Both the position numbers and the translations under genes were made by a program. Under the pieces are notes generated by a model. The model was not told the origin of the DNA. It did not search any database and saw only the letters and a program-made list of their open reading frames with translations. Shown piece by piece: positions 16,538 to 25,788 of a DNA stretch of 64,000 nt (positions within the stretch are counted from its first letter, which is position 1; each line of letters opens with the position of its first letter). The stretch spans positions 77,001 through 141,000 of the forward strand of contig JAKOVQ010000025.1 of NCBI GenBank assembly GCA_029781975.1, written 5' to 3'. Origin of the DNA: Acidobacteriota bacterium (GTDB taxonomy: Bacteria > Acidobacteriota > Thermoanaerobaculia > UBA5066).

Positions 16538-16705
16538 TCAGGCCAGAGCGGTCAGCTCCCTCGCGGTGATCCGGTACCGGAACCCGTCCGGGTCCAGGCA
16601 GTCGAGCCGCCTCCCCGACACCTCCCCCTGCGGGTACATCAGGAAGGGGAGGGCCGGGCCGGACGAGCCCGGGAGCGGGACGTCGTGGGCGACGTTGTAC
16701 GGCAT
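16538..16705 (-). pseudogene. Detached C-terminal segment of the transglutaminase-like protein
   Basis: An open frame of 55 residues (MPYNVAHDVPLPGSSG, LPFLMYPQGEV, RLDCLDPDGFRYRITARE) begins with an ATG directly after the TGA of the transglutaminase gene and in the same reading frame. From memory, longer homologues continue through this region as W-x-x-N-W-x-x-[FY]-N-x-A-x-D, so the TGA sits where Trp (TGG) is expected. It is therefore best read as the C-terminal end of the same gene, separated by a nonsense change, a sequencing error or recoding. It may still be translated by stop-start coupling. Confidence 0.6.
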
Positions 16706-17650
16706 TCAGTTCGTCTCCCACGACCCGAAGAGCCGCTCGCGGACCTCGGGCACGGGCTCGTCCCTCAGCGTCAGCCCCGGCTTCTCCTCCAGGACGACCT
16801 TCCTCACGTCGGCCGGGTCGACCGGGACCCACCCGTAGCCCGAGAGGAAGACCTCCGCCCGGCAGTGCTGGGCCTTCGTCACGTCGCCGCTCTTCCCGAG
16901 GCACCGGATGCCGAAGCGGGAGTCGGCCACGCGGATCCCGTAGACGTCTCGGGCCGGGATCTCGACGGCCCGGGCGAGGGCGACGTACAGGGCGTTCAGG
17001 TCGGCGCACTTCCCGGACAGGTCGCCCGTCTCCAGCATCGACCGGACGTCGCCGACGCCGCAGCCGCGCGTCCTGGGGTTGCGGGCCGTCTTCTCCACCA
17101 CCCACTCGTAGATCGCCTTCGCTCGCGCGAGGTCGCCCCCCGCCCCCTTCGTGATCTCGAGCGCCGTCCGGCGGACGATTCCGTCGGTCCGGATGAGCCG
17201 TGTCTGGGAGGTGTAGAGGCGGCGCGCCTGCGGGTCGAGCTTCGCGACCTCCCCGGGCTTCCCGAGGGCAACCGCCCTGTCCCGCGCGGAGAATCGGGAG
17301 ACCACCTCGAGGGTCGCCGACGGCCTGCCGGCAGGCCAGTCGGCGGCGAGGAGGCTCGTCCCGTACGGCGGCTCGTCGACGACCCGGGCGTTCTCGAAGT
17401 CCCCCTGCCAGAGGTTCCCCATCGGCCGGATCCAGGCCGGGTCGTAGAGCGACGGGAGCGGAAGCCAGACGCGGATGGTGCCGGCGCCCCCCTGGACCTC
17501 GATCCGCGACGTCACCTCGAAGACGCGCCAGCCGTCCTCGGGGCGAGGCGCGAAGGCGCGGCCGGCGTCCTCGGACGCGTCGACGACGCGGGAAGCGGCG
17601 AGCGAGATCCCCGCGAGAGCGCCAGCCTTCACGAAGGTCCTGCGGTTCAT
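16706..17650 (-). CDS. Transglutaminase-like protease-fold protein with Tat signal, truncated by TGA
   Basis: A 314-residue exported protein. The N-terminus MNRRTFVKAGALAGISLAA is a twin-arginine signal. The transglutaminase-like core shows the Cys motif LSGKCADLNALYVALAR, His in KAQHCRAEVFL and Asp in GWVPVDPADV, the usual Cys-His-Asp triad. The start is fixed by GGAGG six bases upstream; longer upstream frames lack the signal. The frame ends SWETN-stop, and the next in-frame codons (16538-16705) continue the family's normal C-terminus, so the gene is probably interrupted near residue 315 of about 370. Confidence 0.85.
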   Translation of the reverse strand: MNRRTFVKAGALAGISLAASRVVDASEDAGRAFAPRPEDGWRVFEVTSRIEVQGGAGTIRVWLPLPSLYDPAWIRPMGNLWQGDFENARVVDEPPYGTSLLAADWPAGRPSATLEVVSRFSARDRAVALGKPGEVAKLDPQARRLYTSQTRLIRTDGIVRRTALEITKGAGGDLARAKAIYEWVVEKTARNPRTRGCGVGDVRSMLETGDLSGKCADLNALYVALARAVEIPARDVYGIRVADSRFGIRCLGKSGDVTKAQHCRAEVFLSGYGWVPVDPADVRKVVLEEKPGLTLRDEPVPEVRERLFGSWETN

Positions 17651-17743
17651 CCCGACCTCCTTCGACCGCGGCCTCCGCGGCTCGCGGTCGTTCTGCCTCG
17701 AGCGGCGGGGAGTCTCCCACGCGGCGAGGGCCTCCCCCAAGCA

Positions 17744-17778
17744 CCTGCGGGCGCCGGCCTCGCGCCGGCGCCCGCAGG
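17744..17778 (-). terminator. Perfect 15-bp hairpin downstream of the OLD nuclease gene
   Basis: Arms at 17744-17758 and 17764-17778 are exact reverse complements with a five-base loop. It lies between the end of the minus-strand OLD gene and the transglutaminase start. No T-run follows on the minus strand, so it may act as a transcript-end stabiliser or a weak terminator. Confidence 0.55.
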
Positions 17779-17812
17779 AGGGGCAAGGCCCCATGGCCCC
17801 TCCCCCCGGGGG

Positions 17813-19573
17813 CTACGGTCCCGGCGGGCCCTCGGAGCGGGCGAGGCGGACGGCGGTACGGACGACGGTCCCGAGGGCCGGGGGGACGCCCGGCGAGCCG
17901 GCGCGCTGGCACGCCTCCACCACCGCGAGCGCCATCCAGGGCTTGCCGCGCGCCTTCAGGGCCCTGTCGATCGTCGCCGTCGGGGTCCCGGGGCCGCGCC
18001 GCCGGCCCGGCTCGTCGCCCGGGGGCGGCGCCGCCACCTCGCGATAGACGGCGGCGTAGCCGCTCGCCCAGAGGTGGTGCTCGATGTCCCGCTCCGGCAG
18101 GACCGTCAGCCGGCTCCGGGGCTCCTCGCCGGGGAGGAGCGCGCGGACCGTCGCGGCGTAGTCCTGGCCCGCGCGGTCCCCGTCGGTCAGGACGTGCCAC
18201 TCGAGCCCGAGGCCTTGCGCCGTCCGGACGAGGGGCGTGAGGCCGCACTGGGCGAACTCGACGCACCGGATCCCCTCCGCGGGGAAGTCGTGGCCGAGGA
18301 GGCGGGCCAGCTCGGGGAGGAGCCACGACTCGCTCTCTCCCTCGACGAGGAGCCAGCAGCGGGCGAAGAAGGAGGAGGCGCGGTTCAGGCGGACGTGGTA
18401 GCCGACGCGCCGCTTCTCGTCGAGCGTGAGGGCATGCGGGGCGACGGCGTGGACGTGGACGCCCTCCGCGCGGCGGACGAGCCGGCGGATGGCGTGGAGG
18501 GGGATCGAGGCGAGGAGGTCGCCCGAGTTCGTCGTGACGACCTTCTGGCCGGGGATCCGCTCGAGGACGCGCCAGACGGAGGCGGCGAGGATCGGGTGGA
18601 GATGGGCCTCGGCCTCCTCGATCAGGACCACCGGCCACGACCCGACGGCGAGAGGGGAGCGGCCGACCGCGTCGAGGACGGCGCCGAGGAGCATCAGGAG
18701 GGCGAGGTTCTGGATGCCGGCCCCCTCCTCGGGGGCGCCCGGGCGGAGGGCGTCGCTCCCGGCGGGCGCGAGCGGGGTCTCGGCCAGCTGCGAAAGGTCC
18801 CGCCGGGCCGGGATCGCCGGGAAGGGGAGGAGGCCCGCGGCGCCGCGGGCGGCGAGCGCGCGCGCCGCCTCCAGCGCCTCGCGCAGCTCGGGGAGGCGGG
18901 GGCGCCAGGAGCCGGAGAAGCGGTGGTAGGCAGAGGCGACGGTCCGCCTCAGCCGCTGCGTCACCTCGCCGTCGGGACCGGGGGAGCCGGTGTCCGGCGG
19001 GGCGCCGGCGGACGCGTCGCTCCGCTCCCCCGGGACGTTTCCCGGCCGGATCGTCCCTTCGTCCGCAGGGCCGGGCGGGTGGGCCGGCTGGTCGAGGCGG
19101 AGGCGGATGACGGGGTGGAGCCGCCGGAGGGCGACCACCGCTTCCCCTCCGTCCGGGACCGGCCGTCCGGCCACGTCAAGGAGCCGCCACTGCGCCGCGG
19201 TGGCGGACCCCGACGGGTCACGTTGGACGACGACCTCTGCCGCGGCCTCGCGGCGGCCGCCCGGCTCGGGCGCCGGGAGGACGTCGGCGAGGAGGGTGCC
19301 GCCCCAGCTGCCCGGCCGGTCCTCGCGGAAGCGGAAGACCAGCCGGATCCGCGAGACGGGCTCGGCGCCCGGCTCGGCGCGGACGTGGAAGTCCCCCGGG
19401 CGGAAGGGGACGGGGCCCGCGAGGGTCCCGGGGCCGAAGCAGAGGGCGAGGGCGTCGAGGACGCTGGTCTTCCCGCAGCTGTTCTCGCCGATGAGCGCGG
19501 TGATCGACTCGAGGTCCATGGCGATCCGCCAGATCCCGCGGAACCCCTCGATCTCGATCCGGTGGAGGGGCAG
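17813..19573 (-). CDS. OLD-family ATP-dependent nuclease (ABC-type ATPase plus TOPRIM)
   Basis: A protein of about 586 residues. The N-terminal SMC/RecF-like ATPase domain has Walker A GENSCGKTS and Walker B VVLIEEAEAHLHP. The C-terminal TOPRIM domain has the Glu motif LLVEGESESWLLPEL and the DxD motif HVLTDGDRAGQDY. OLD proteins cleave DNA in phage defence or repair contexts. No UvrD-like GajB partner is adjacent, so it looks like a stand-alone (class 1-like) OLD. No ATG fits: GGAGG at 19584-19580 is six bases before a CTG at 19573, which I take as the start. An ATG at 19663 is the alternative and would overlap the divergent gene. Confidence 0.85.
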   Translation of the reverse strand: MPLHRIEIEGFRGIWRIAMDLESITALIGENSCGKTSVLDALALCFGPGTLAGPVPFRPGDFHVRAEPGAEPVSRIRLVFRFREDRPGSWGGTLLADVLPAPEPGGRREAAAEVVVQRDPSGSATAAQWRLLDVAGRPVPDGGEAVVALRRLHPVIRLRLDQPAHPPGPADEGTIRPGNVPGERSDASAGAPPDTGSPGPDGEVTQRLRRTVASAYHRFSGSWRPRLPELREALEAARALAARGAAGLLPFPAIPARRDLSQLAETPLAPAGSDALRPGAPEEGAGIQNLALLMLLGAVLDAVGRSPLAVGSWPVVLIEEAEAHLHPILAASVWRVLERIPGQKVVTTNSGDLLASIPLHAIRRLVRRAEGVHVHAVAPHALTLDEKRRVGYHVRLNRASSFFARCWLLVEGESESWLLPELARLLGHDFPAEGIRCVEFAQCGLTPLVRTAQGLGLEWHVLTDGDRAGQDYAATVRALLPGEEPRSRLTVLPERDIEHHLWASGYAAVYREVAAPPPGDEPGRRRGPGTPTATIDRALKARGKPWMALAVVEACQRAGSPGVPPALGTVVRTAVRLARSEGPPGP

Positions 19574-19642
19574 GAGGCACCTCCGGCTCTCCCCCAGTCT
19601 AGCGTCCCGGCCGCGCCCCTCGCCGGAGGAACTTCCGCGCGG

Positions 19643-19648
19643 TACGCT
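19643..19648 (+). promoter_or_regulatory. -10 element (TACGCT), leaderless start predicted for the CRTAC1 gene
   Basis: TACGCT ends six bases before the ATG at 19655 without a ribosome binding site. Confidence 0.45.
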
Positions 19649-19654
19649 TCCCGG

Positions 19655-21463
19655 ATGCTGCATCGCTCCTTCCCGAGGCCGCGCCCGGGCTCGGCGGCCC
19701 GCCACGTCCGGGCCGGCGCTCCTCTCCTCCCGCTTTCCGCCCTCCTCGCCGGGGTCCTCCTCGTCGCCGCGTGCGGGAAGGGGGCGAAGGCCCCGGTCTC
19801 CCCGACCCCGGCGCCCGAGCCGACGCCGGTCGCGTCCGCCATCCGGTTCGAGGACGTGACGAAGGAGTCGGGGGTGGCGTTCGTCCACGTGAACGGCGCG
19901 GCGGGGAAGAAGTGGATGCCGGAGACGATGGGCTCGGGCGTGGCCGCCTTCGACGCGGACGGCGACGGGAAGGTCGACCTCCTGTTCGTGAACGGGGAAT
20001 ACTGGCCGGGCGACCCGCGAGGGGCGAAGGGAGAGCCGACGCTCGCCTTCTACCGGAACGAGACGGAGCCGGGAGGGCCGATCCGGTTCGCCGACGCCAC
20101 GCGGGAATCCGGCCTCGCCGTCTCGCTGTACGGGATGGGGGCGGCGGTCGCCGACCTGGACGGCGACGGGGCTCCCGACCTCTTCGTGTCGGGGCTGAAC
20201 GGGAACCGGCTCTTCCTCAACGACGGGAAGGGGCGCTTCCGCGACGCGACGAGGGGCTCGGGGCTCGAGGCGACGGGGTGGGCGACGTCGGCCGCGTTCG
20301 CCGACGTCGACGGCGACGGCGTCCTCGACCTCTTCGTCGGGCGGTACGTCGACTGGACGCCGAAGACCGACCTCTTCTGCTCGCTCGACGGCCGGACGAA
20401 GTCCTACTGCACGCCGGAGCGCTACCCCGGCGTCTCCTCGCGGCTCTTCAAGGGGCTCGGCCGCGGGAGGTTCCGCGACGTGACGAAGGAGAGCGGCGTC
20501 GAGAACCCGCTCGGCAAGGCCCTCGGGGTCGCCGTCCGCGACGTCGACGGCGACGGGCGCGAGGACATCGCGGTCTCGAACGACACCTCCCCCAACAACC
20601 TCTTCAGGAACGTCAAGACCGTCGGCGGGGTCGCCCTCTTCACCGACGTCGCCATCGAGGCCGGGATCGCGGTGGGCGAGGACGGACGTGCGCGGGGCGC
20701 GATGGGGATCGCCTTCGGCGACACCAAGAACGACGGCGGCGTCTCGCTGGCGGTCGGGAACTTCTCCAACGAGATGTGGTCGTTCTGGAGCGCCGGCAGG
20801 GACGGCGACTTCTTCGCCGACGAGTCGATGGTGAGCGGGCTCGGCCGGACGACGCTCCTGCCGCTGACGTTCGGCGTGCAGTTCGCCGACTTCGACCTCG
20901 ACGGCGTCCTCGACCTCGTCGGCGTGGACGGCCACGTGGAGACCACGGTCCAGGCCGTGCAGCCCACCGTCACCTACAGGCAGCCGCCGCTCCTCTTCCG
21001 GGGCCTCGGGGGCGGCCGCTTCGCCGACGTCTCGGCCCAGGCCGGCCCCGCGTTCGCGGAGGCGTTCGTCGGGCGGGGTCTCGCGGTGGCCGACCTCGAC
21101 GGGGACGGCCGGCCCGACCTCGTCTTCACCGAGAACGGCGGGCCGGCACGCGTCCTCCGCAACGTCACCGAGACCAGGAACGGCTCCGTGGCCCTCGTCC
21201 TGCGCGGCGCCGCCCCCAACCGGATGGCGATCGGCGCGCGCGTCGTCTCGACGGTGAAGGGGCGGAGCCGCGTCGACGAGGTCTCGGGAGGCGACGGCTA
21301 CCTCTCCGCCTCCGAGCGGACCGTCCGGGTCGGCCTCGGCTCCGCGCCGTCGCTCGACGAGGTGACCGTGCGGTGGCCCGACGGGAAGACGGGGGAGGCG
21401 AAGGGCCTCGCGCCCGGCCGATACGTCTGGGAAGAGGGGCGAGAGCCCGTGGCGGTGCGGTAG
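19655..21463 (+). CDS. CRTAC1-type lipoprotein with FG-GAP/VCBS repeats and ASPIC/UnbV domain
   Basis: A 602-residue exported protein. A lipoprotein signal (lipobox VAAC) is followed by a beta-propeller of FG-GAP/VCBS repeats, each with a calcium-loop-like D-x-D-G-D-G motif (DADGDGKVDLLF, DLDGDGAPDLFV, DVDGDGVLDLFV, DVDGDGREDIAV, DLDGDGRPDLVF). The C-terminus is an ASPIC/UnbV domain (RMAIGARVVSTVKG, VRWPDGKTGEAKGL). These proteins are abundant in Acidobacteriota and Planctomycetota; their function is unproven, probably surface adhesion or carbohydrate binding. The neighbouring YfhO-like gene starts 14 bases downstream. Confidence 0.9.
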   Translation: MLHRSFPRPRPGSAARHVRAGAPLLPLSALLAGVLLVAACGKGAKAPVSPTPAPEPTPVASAIRFEDVTKESGVAFVHVNGAAGKKWMPETMGSGVAAFDADGDGKVDLLFVNGEYWPGDPRGAKGEPTLAFYRNETEPGGPIRFADATRESGLAVSLYGMGAAVADLDGDGAPDLFVSGLNGNRLFLNDGKGRFRDATRGSGLEATGWATSAAFADVDGDGVLDLFVGRYVDWTPKTDLFCSLDGRTKSYCTPERYPGVSSRLFKGLGRGRFRDVTKESGVENPLGKALGVAVRDVDGDGREDIAVSNDTSPNNLFRNVKTVGGVALFTDVAIEAGIAVGEDGRARGAMGIAFGDTKNDGGVSLAVGNFSNEMWSFWSAGRDGDFFADESMVSGLGRTTLLPLTFGVQFADFDLDGVLDLVGVDGHVETTVQAVQPTVTYRQPPLLFRGLGGGRFADVSAQAGPAFAEAFVGRGLAVADLDGDGRPDLVFTENGGPARVLRNVTETRNGSVALVLRGAAPNRMAIGARVVSTVKGRSRVDEVSGGDGYLSASERTVRVGLGSAPSLDEVTVRWPDGKTGEAKGLAPGRYVWEEGREPVAVR

Positions 21464-21477
21464 GTGCCGCGCGTGTC

Positions 21478-23814
21478 GTGACGACTCGAAGGAGCCTCAT
21501 ACGCTTCCCGGGCGGGGATGCGCCCCTCGCCGTGGCCCTGCACCTCCTCCTCGGCGCGCTCCTGTTCTCCCCGGCGCTCCTCTCCGGCGGAGCAGTCCTG
21601 CCGGGCGAGCTCCTCCACGCCGTCTACCCGTGGGGCGCCTACTTCCCGTTTCACGCAAACCACAATCGGGAGCTCACGGACGTCGTCCTCCAGTTCCACC
21701 CCTGGTCCGTGGAGTGGGCTCACCGGATCCTGTCGGGCGAGCTCCCCCTCTGGTGCGCCGAGAGCGGCCTCGGCCTGCCCGGGCTGGCGCGTGCGATCTC
21801 CGCCCCCTTCTTCCCGCTTTCTGCGCTCTCGCTCCTCGGACCCGTCACCGGCTGGAACCTCCTCCTCCTCGGGCGCCTCGTCCTGGCCGGGACGACGACC
21901 TTCCTCTGGCTCCGCGACCTGGGGCGCTCCAGGGAAGCCTCCGTCATGGGATCGGTCGCCTTCGCCAGCTCCCTCCCCTTCTTCACGTGGCTCCCGTGGC
22001 CCCACGCGAACGTCCAGGCGCTCCTGCCGCTCCTCCTCCTGGGCGCCCGGCGGCTCGCGCTCCGGGGCGGGCCGGGCCCGGCCGCCCTGTTCGGGGCGAC
22101 GCTCGCCCTCATGCATCTTGGCGGACACCCCGAGTCGGTCTTCCTCGATGCCGGCGCCGCGGTCCTCGTCTTCGTCTCCTCGGCGCGGTCCTCGCTCCGT
22201 AGGCGGCTCCTGCCGCTCGTCGGAGCCGGTGTCATCGGGACGCTCGCCGCGTCGGTTCAGATCGTCCCCTTCCTCGAGTACCTCCTCCGGAGCCGGGTCC
22301 TCGGTTCGGAGCACCACGCAGCCCTCGCCCTGCCGCCGAGCCGCCTCGTCACCTGGATCGTCCCTTCCTTCTTCGGCCGGGAGATGGACCACGACTTCTG
22401 GGCTCGGGGAGTGGGATTCCTCGACTTCGGCGCCTTCGCGGGGACCTCGATCCTCGCCCTCGCGCTGGCCGGCCTTCTCCTCGGCCGGCGCAGGCCTCCG
22501 CTCGGGCTCCTCATCGCGGGAGGACTTTCGGTCGGCCTGGCCTACGGCCTACCCGTCGTCCGCGAGCTGTCGCGGCTTCCTCTTCTCGACCGGACCATGA
22601 CGCACCGGTCGCTTCCCATCGCCGCGGCGGCGGTCGTCGCGCTCGCGGCGTTCGGGTGGGACCGGCTGCTCGCCCTCGGACGGCTGCGCCGTCGTCGGGT
22701 TCCCTGGGCGACCCTCCTCTTCCCCGCGGCCGTCGCCGCGGCCGGGGGCGCCGCCGCCCTGGCCGCCTGGCTCCTCGTGCCACAGGCCCGCCCGCAGCTC
22801 GCCCAGACGGCGCTTCGTGGCGCCCTCGCGGCCGCAGCGATCGCCCCTCTTCCGTGGCTATGCCTCGCGGTATCAACGGCGCGCCTGCGGACGCTCTGCG
22901 CCACGGGAGTCGTCCTCCTCGACCTCTGGGCCGCGTCGTGGGGCTGGCACGGGACGACGCCGCGCGGGCTCGTCCTGATCCGGACGGGCGTCACCGACCT
23001 TCTGTCCGTCCGACGCGAGGAGGGACGGACCCTGCCGCTCGGGTGGGCGATGCCCCCGAACACGAACCTCCCCTACGGCATCCGGAGCGTCCTGAGCTAT
23101 GACGCCATCGACCTCGGCGACCAGGCCGAGTTCCTGCGCGGACTCGGCGGTCTCTCGGCCAACGGGCTCTACTCGACGGTCTTCCCCGATCGTCTCGCGA
23201 ACGTCCGGGTCGCCGAGCTCGCGTCGATCCGGTTCTTCCTCCAGGATCCCCTGGAGCGGCGGCTCGACACCCCGGCGTTCGCCGCGCGGACGGGTTTCGC
23301 CCTCCGGGTGGCGTACGACGCGCCGGACGGCCGGATCTACGAGCTTCGGTCGGCTCGGCCGACGGCATGGTTCACCGGGACTGCCGAGGCCGACCCGGGG
23401 CTTCGGAGGTTCGGGCTGGTGCTGGCGTCGCGGGACGCGGCGGCCGTCGAGCATGCGTACCTGGACGCCACGGAAGCTCCTCCCACGGGGGGAGTCTCGG
23501 GAGAGGTGACCGTCGTCGCCCGCGGCGCGAACCAGCTGGAGCTCCGGTGCAAAGCCGCGGGCCCCGGGGTCGTCCTGGTCTCCGAGCAGTGGTATCCCGG
23601 CTGGACGGCGGAGGTGAACGGGGTGTCCGCGCGCGTCTTTCGCGCGAACGGTGTCCTCCGGGCCGTCGCCGTCCCGCGAGGGGAGAGCAGGATCGTGCTC
23701 CGCTACGAGCCGAAGTCGTTCCGGGTCGGGGCCGGCCTCTCGCTAGCCGGAATTCTCGCGCTTGCGGCGTGCGGCGTCCGGGCCGCGAAGCGACGGACCG
23801 GCGTCGCCTCGTGA
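21478..23814 (+). CDS. Large polytopic membrane protein, YfhO-like glycosyltransferase-type
   Basis: A 778-residue inner-membrane protein with about ten to twelve hydrophobic segments in the first 480 residues and a C-terminal extracytoplasmic domain ending in one more helix. The block ELLHAVYPWGAYFPFH, repeated hydrophobic units and the C-terminal VLVSEQWYPGWTAEVNG with VPRGESRIVLRYEP are typical of the bacterial YfhO family, related to GT-C glycosyltransferases. The likely role is transfer of a sugar from a lipid carrier to a surface polymer. The GTG at 21478 is the first in-frame start before the homology; no clear ribosome binding site is seen, so coupling to the CRTAC1 gene is likely. 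Confidence 0.82.
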   Translation: MTTRRSLIRFPGGDAPLAVALHLLLGALLFSPALLSGGAVLPGELLHAVYPWGAYFPFHANHNRELTDVVLQFHPWSVEWAHRILSGELPLWCAESGLGLPGLARAISAPFFPLSALSLLGPVTGWNLLLLGRLVLAGTTTFLWLRDLGRSREASVMGSVAFASSLPFFTWLPWPHANVQALLPLLLLGARRLALRGGPGPAALFGATLALMHLGGHPESVFLDAGAAVLVFVSSARSSLRRRLLPLVGAGVIGTLAASVQIVPFLEYLLRSRVLGSEHHAALALPPSRLVTWIVPSFFGREMDHDFWARGVGFLDFGAFAGTSILALALAGLLLGRRRPPLGLLIAGGLSVGLAYGLPVVRELSRLPLLDRTMTHRSLPIAAAAVVALAAFGWDRLLALGRLRRRRVPWATLLFPAAVAAAGGAAALAAWLLVPQARPQLAQTALRGALAAAAIAPLPWLCLAVSTARLRTLCATGVVLLDLWAASWGWHGTTPRGLVLIRTGVTDLLSVRREEGRTLPLGWAMPPNTNLPYGIRSVLSYDAIDLGDQAEFLRGLGGLSANGLYSTVFPDRLANVRVAELASIRFFLQDPLERRLDTPAFAARTGFALRVAYDAPDGRIYELRSARPTAWFTGTAEADPGLRRFGLVLASRDAAAVEHAYLDATEAPPTGGVSGEVTVVARGANQLELRCKAAGPGVVLVSEQWYPGWTAEVNGVSARVFRANGVLRAVAVPRGESRIVLRYEPKSFRVGAGLSLAGILALAACGVRAAKRRTGVAS

Positions 23815-23832
23815 CTCCCGGGCTCCGGGGCC

Positions 23833-25788
23833 TCAGTGGGAGAGGAGGTCCTTCTTCATCCGGGCCTCGATCGTGCCGGGTCCGATCGCCAGGACCACGG
23901 TCTGGAGGCCCGGCTCGCCCGGGTTGCTGCCGGTGTAGTCCCCGCGGACGAGGAGGCGCAGCCTCATCGCGGAGGTCGGGTCGTCACCCGGCTGGATCTC
24001 CGCCTCGATCCCGGCGAGCCCGGGCACCGGAGCTCCCCTCTCGTCGAGCGCCCGGACGACCGTGGCCCGGCTCAGGCCGGAGACGTCGACCGGCCGGCGG
24101 AACGCCAGGAGGATGACCGTCCTCGGCGCCCCCGGCCGACCGATGGAGGGCGTGGCCAGGAAGCCGATGACGTTCGAGGTGAGGAGGCGCCGCCCCTCCG
24201 CCGTCGCGAGGGCTGCGGTGTTGGCGCTGGTCCGTTCGCGGCCGGGGGCCTTGGGGAGCTCGACGCGGCCGGCGGAGATGTCGAACGGGGCGGGATTCTC
24301 CCCCCCGCCCGCCGCCGCTGACGGGGGCGGCGCGCTCCCCGGCAGGGAGGGCAGCAGCCCTCCGAGCTGGCGCCAGAGGAGGAACCCGGCGACGCCGAGG
24401 AGCGCGACCGCGAGGATCCCGCCGAGGAGAGCCGTCCGCTTCTTCCTGGCCGCCGCCACCGCCATCTGCTTCTGCGCCTCGGCGCTGCGGCGGATGGCGG
24501 CCGCCGAGGGCCGGGAGCGCTCCTCGGTGACGCGGAGGGGATGAGCGGCGGCGCGGTGCGGCCGGTCGCCCGACTGGATCTCCCGCATCTCCTCCATGTA
24601 GTCGACGGGCGCGAGCCAGTCGGGCCTCGCCTCCTCCGCCGGATTCGCCGGGGCGGGGGCTCCCGGAGCCGGGGACCCCCTCTGGGCCCGGGGCTCCGGC
24701 TGTGCCGCGGCCACCGAGGTGGGGGCGCTGGTCGCCTCCTCGCTGAAGTCGAACTTCCCGTCGTCGAAGAATGCCTGCGCTCCCGCCTTGCCGGACCCGC
24801 CCGGGGGCGCGGACGCCGGGCTGGGTCCCGAGCCGCCCGACGGAGAGCCCGCGCGGGACGCGCTTCCCGTCTTCGGTCCGCCCGCCTTCTCGGGGAGCGT
24901 GGCGATCACGGAGGGGTCGGGGAGGAGCCCCTCCGCCTCGGCCTTCGACTGGACGGCCACGAGGTTCCCGATGATCTCCTCGTAGCCCTGCGGCCGGTCC
25001 GCGACGTCGCGCGCGAGCATCTTCTCGACGAGGTCGGAGAGGGGGGTCGGGATGGGCGGGTTCCCGTCGGGGACGGAGAAGTCGAGCGGGTGCCGGTTCT
25101 CGTGGACCTTGACCCACTCGAGGTAGCTTCGCGAGTTCTGGACGTTCAGCGGCCTGCGGGCGGTGAGGAGCCGGAAGAAGATCACGCCGAGCGAGTAGAT
25201 GTCGCTCCGGTAGTCGACCCCGGCGAGGGTCAGGAGCTCGGGGGAGGCGTACGCGAGCTTGCCGAGGAACTCGCCGGTCTGGGTGAGCTCCGTCCCGCTC
25301 CCCTCCTGCAGGACCTTCGCGACGCCGAAGTCGACGATCTTCACGAGCCGCCGCTCGTGGACCAGCGTCACCATGATGTTGTTGGGCGAGAGGTCCCGGT
25401 GGAGGATCGCCCGCTCCTTGAGGTATCCGAGCCCCATCGCCGCCTGGACCATCAGCGGGATCAGCTCGGGGAACGGGCGTCCCTCGAACGCGCTGAAGTC
25501 GGCCCCCTGGAGGAACTCCATGACGATCGACGGGAGCCCCTCGCGCGACCTCACGATCTCGTAGCACCGGACGATGTTCCGGTGGTTGATCGAGGCGAGG
25601 ATCTCGGTCTCCTTCATGAAGCGGGCCTGGAGCTCGGGGTCCTGGAGGCTCCTCGACATGACCTTGATGGCGACCGGGAGGCCGGTGCGCCGGTCTTCCG
25701 CGAGGAAGACGATCCCCATCCCGCCCTCTCCGAGGACGCGGGAGATCGCGTAGTGGTCGAACTCGGGGGCCTTGACGAGGACGCTCAC
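23833..25788 (-). CDS. Membrane-anchored Ser/Thr protein kinase
   Basis: A 651-residue Hanks-type kinase. The N-terminal kinase domain has the glycine loop GEGGMGIVFLAEDR, VAIK lysine, HRDLSPNN (His130-Asp132), DFGVAKVL and ASPEL. A Pro/Ala/Gly-rich linker (about 320-480) leads to one membrane helix (ALLGGILAVALLGVAGFLLW, near residue 500) and an extracytoplasmic domain of about 150 residues, presumably a sensor. The GTG at 25788 starts just before the kinase homology (VSVLVKAPEFDHYAISRVLG). The target is unknown. It is transcribed toward, and ends close to, the YfhO-like gene. Confidence 0.92.
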   Translation of the reverse strand: MSVLVKAPEFDHYAISRVLGEGGMGIVFLAEDRRTGLPVAIKVMSRSLQDPELQARFMKETEILASINHRNIVRCYEIVRSREGLPSIVMEFLQGADFSAFEGRPFPELIPLMVQAAMGLGYLKERAILHRDLSPNNIMVTLVHERRLVKIVDFGVAKVLQEGSGTELTQTGEFLGKLAYASPELLTLAGVDYRSDIYSLGVIFFRLLTARRPLNVQNSRSYLEWVKVHENRHPLDFSVPDGNPPIPTPLSDLVEKMLARDVADRPQGYEEIIGNLVAVQSKAEAEGLLPDPSVIATLPEKAGGPKTGSASRAGSPSGGSGPSPASAPPGGSGKAGAQAFFDDGKFDFSEEATSAPTSVAAAQPEPRAQRGSPAPGAPAPANPAEEARPDWLAPVDYMEEMREIQSGDRPHRAAAHPLRVTEERSRPSAAAIRRSAEAQKQMAVAAARKKRTALLGGILAVALLGVAGFLLWRQLGGLLPSLPGSAPPPSAAAGGGENPAPFDISAGRVELPKAPGRERTSANTAALATAEGRRLLTSNVIGFLATPSIGRPGAPRTVILLAFRRPVDVSGLSRATVVRALDERGAPVPGLAGIEAEIQPGDDPTSAMRLRLLVRGDYTGSNPGEPGLQTVVLAIGPGTIEARMKKDLLSH

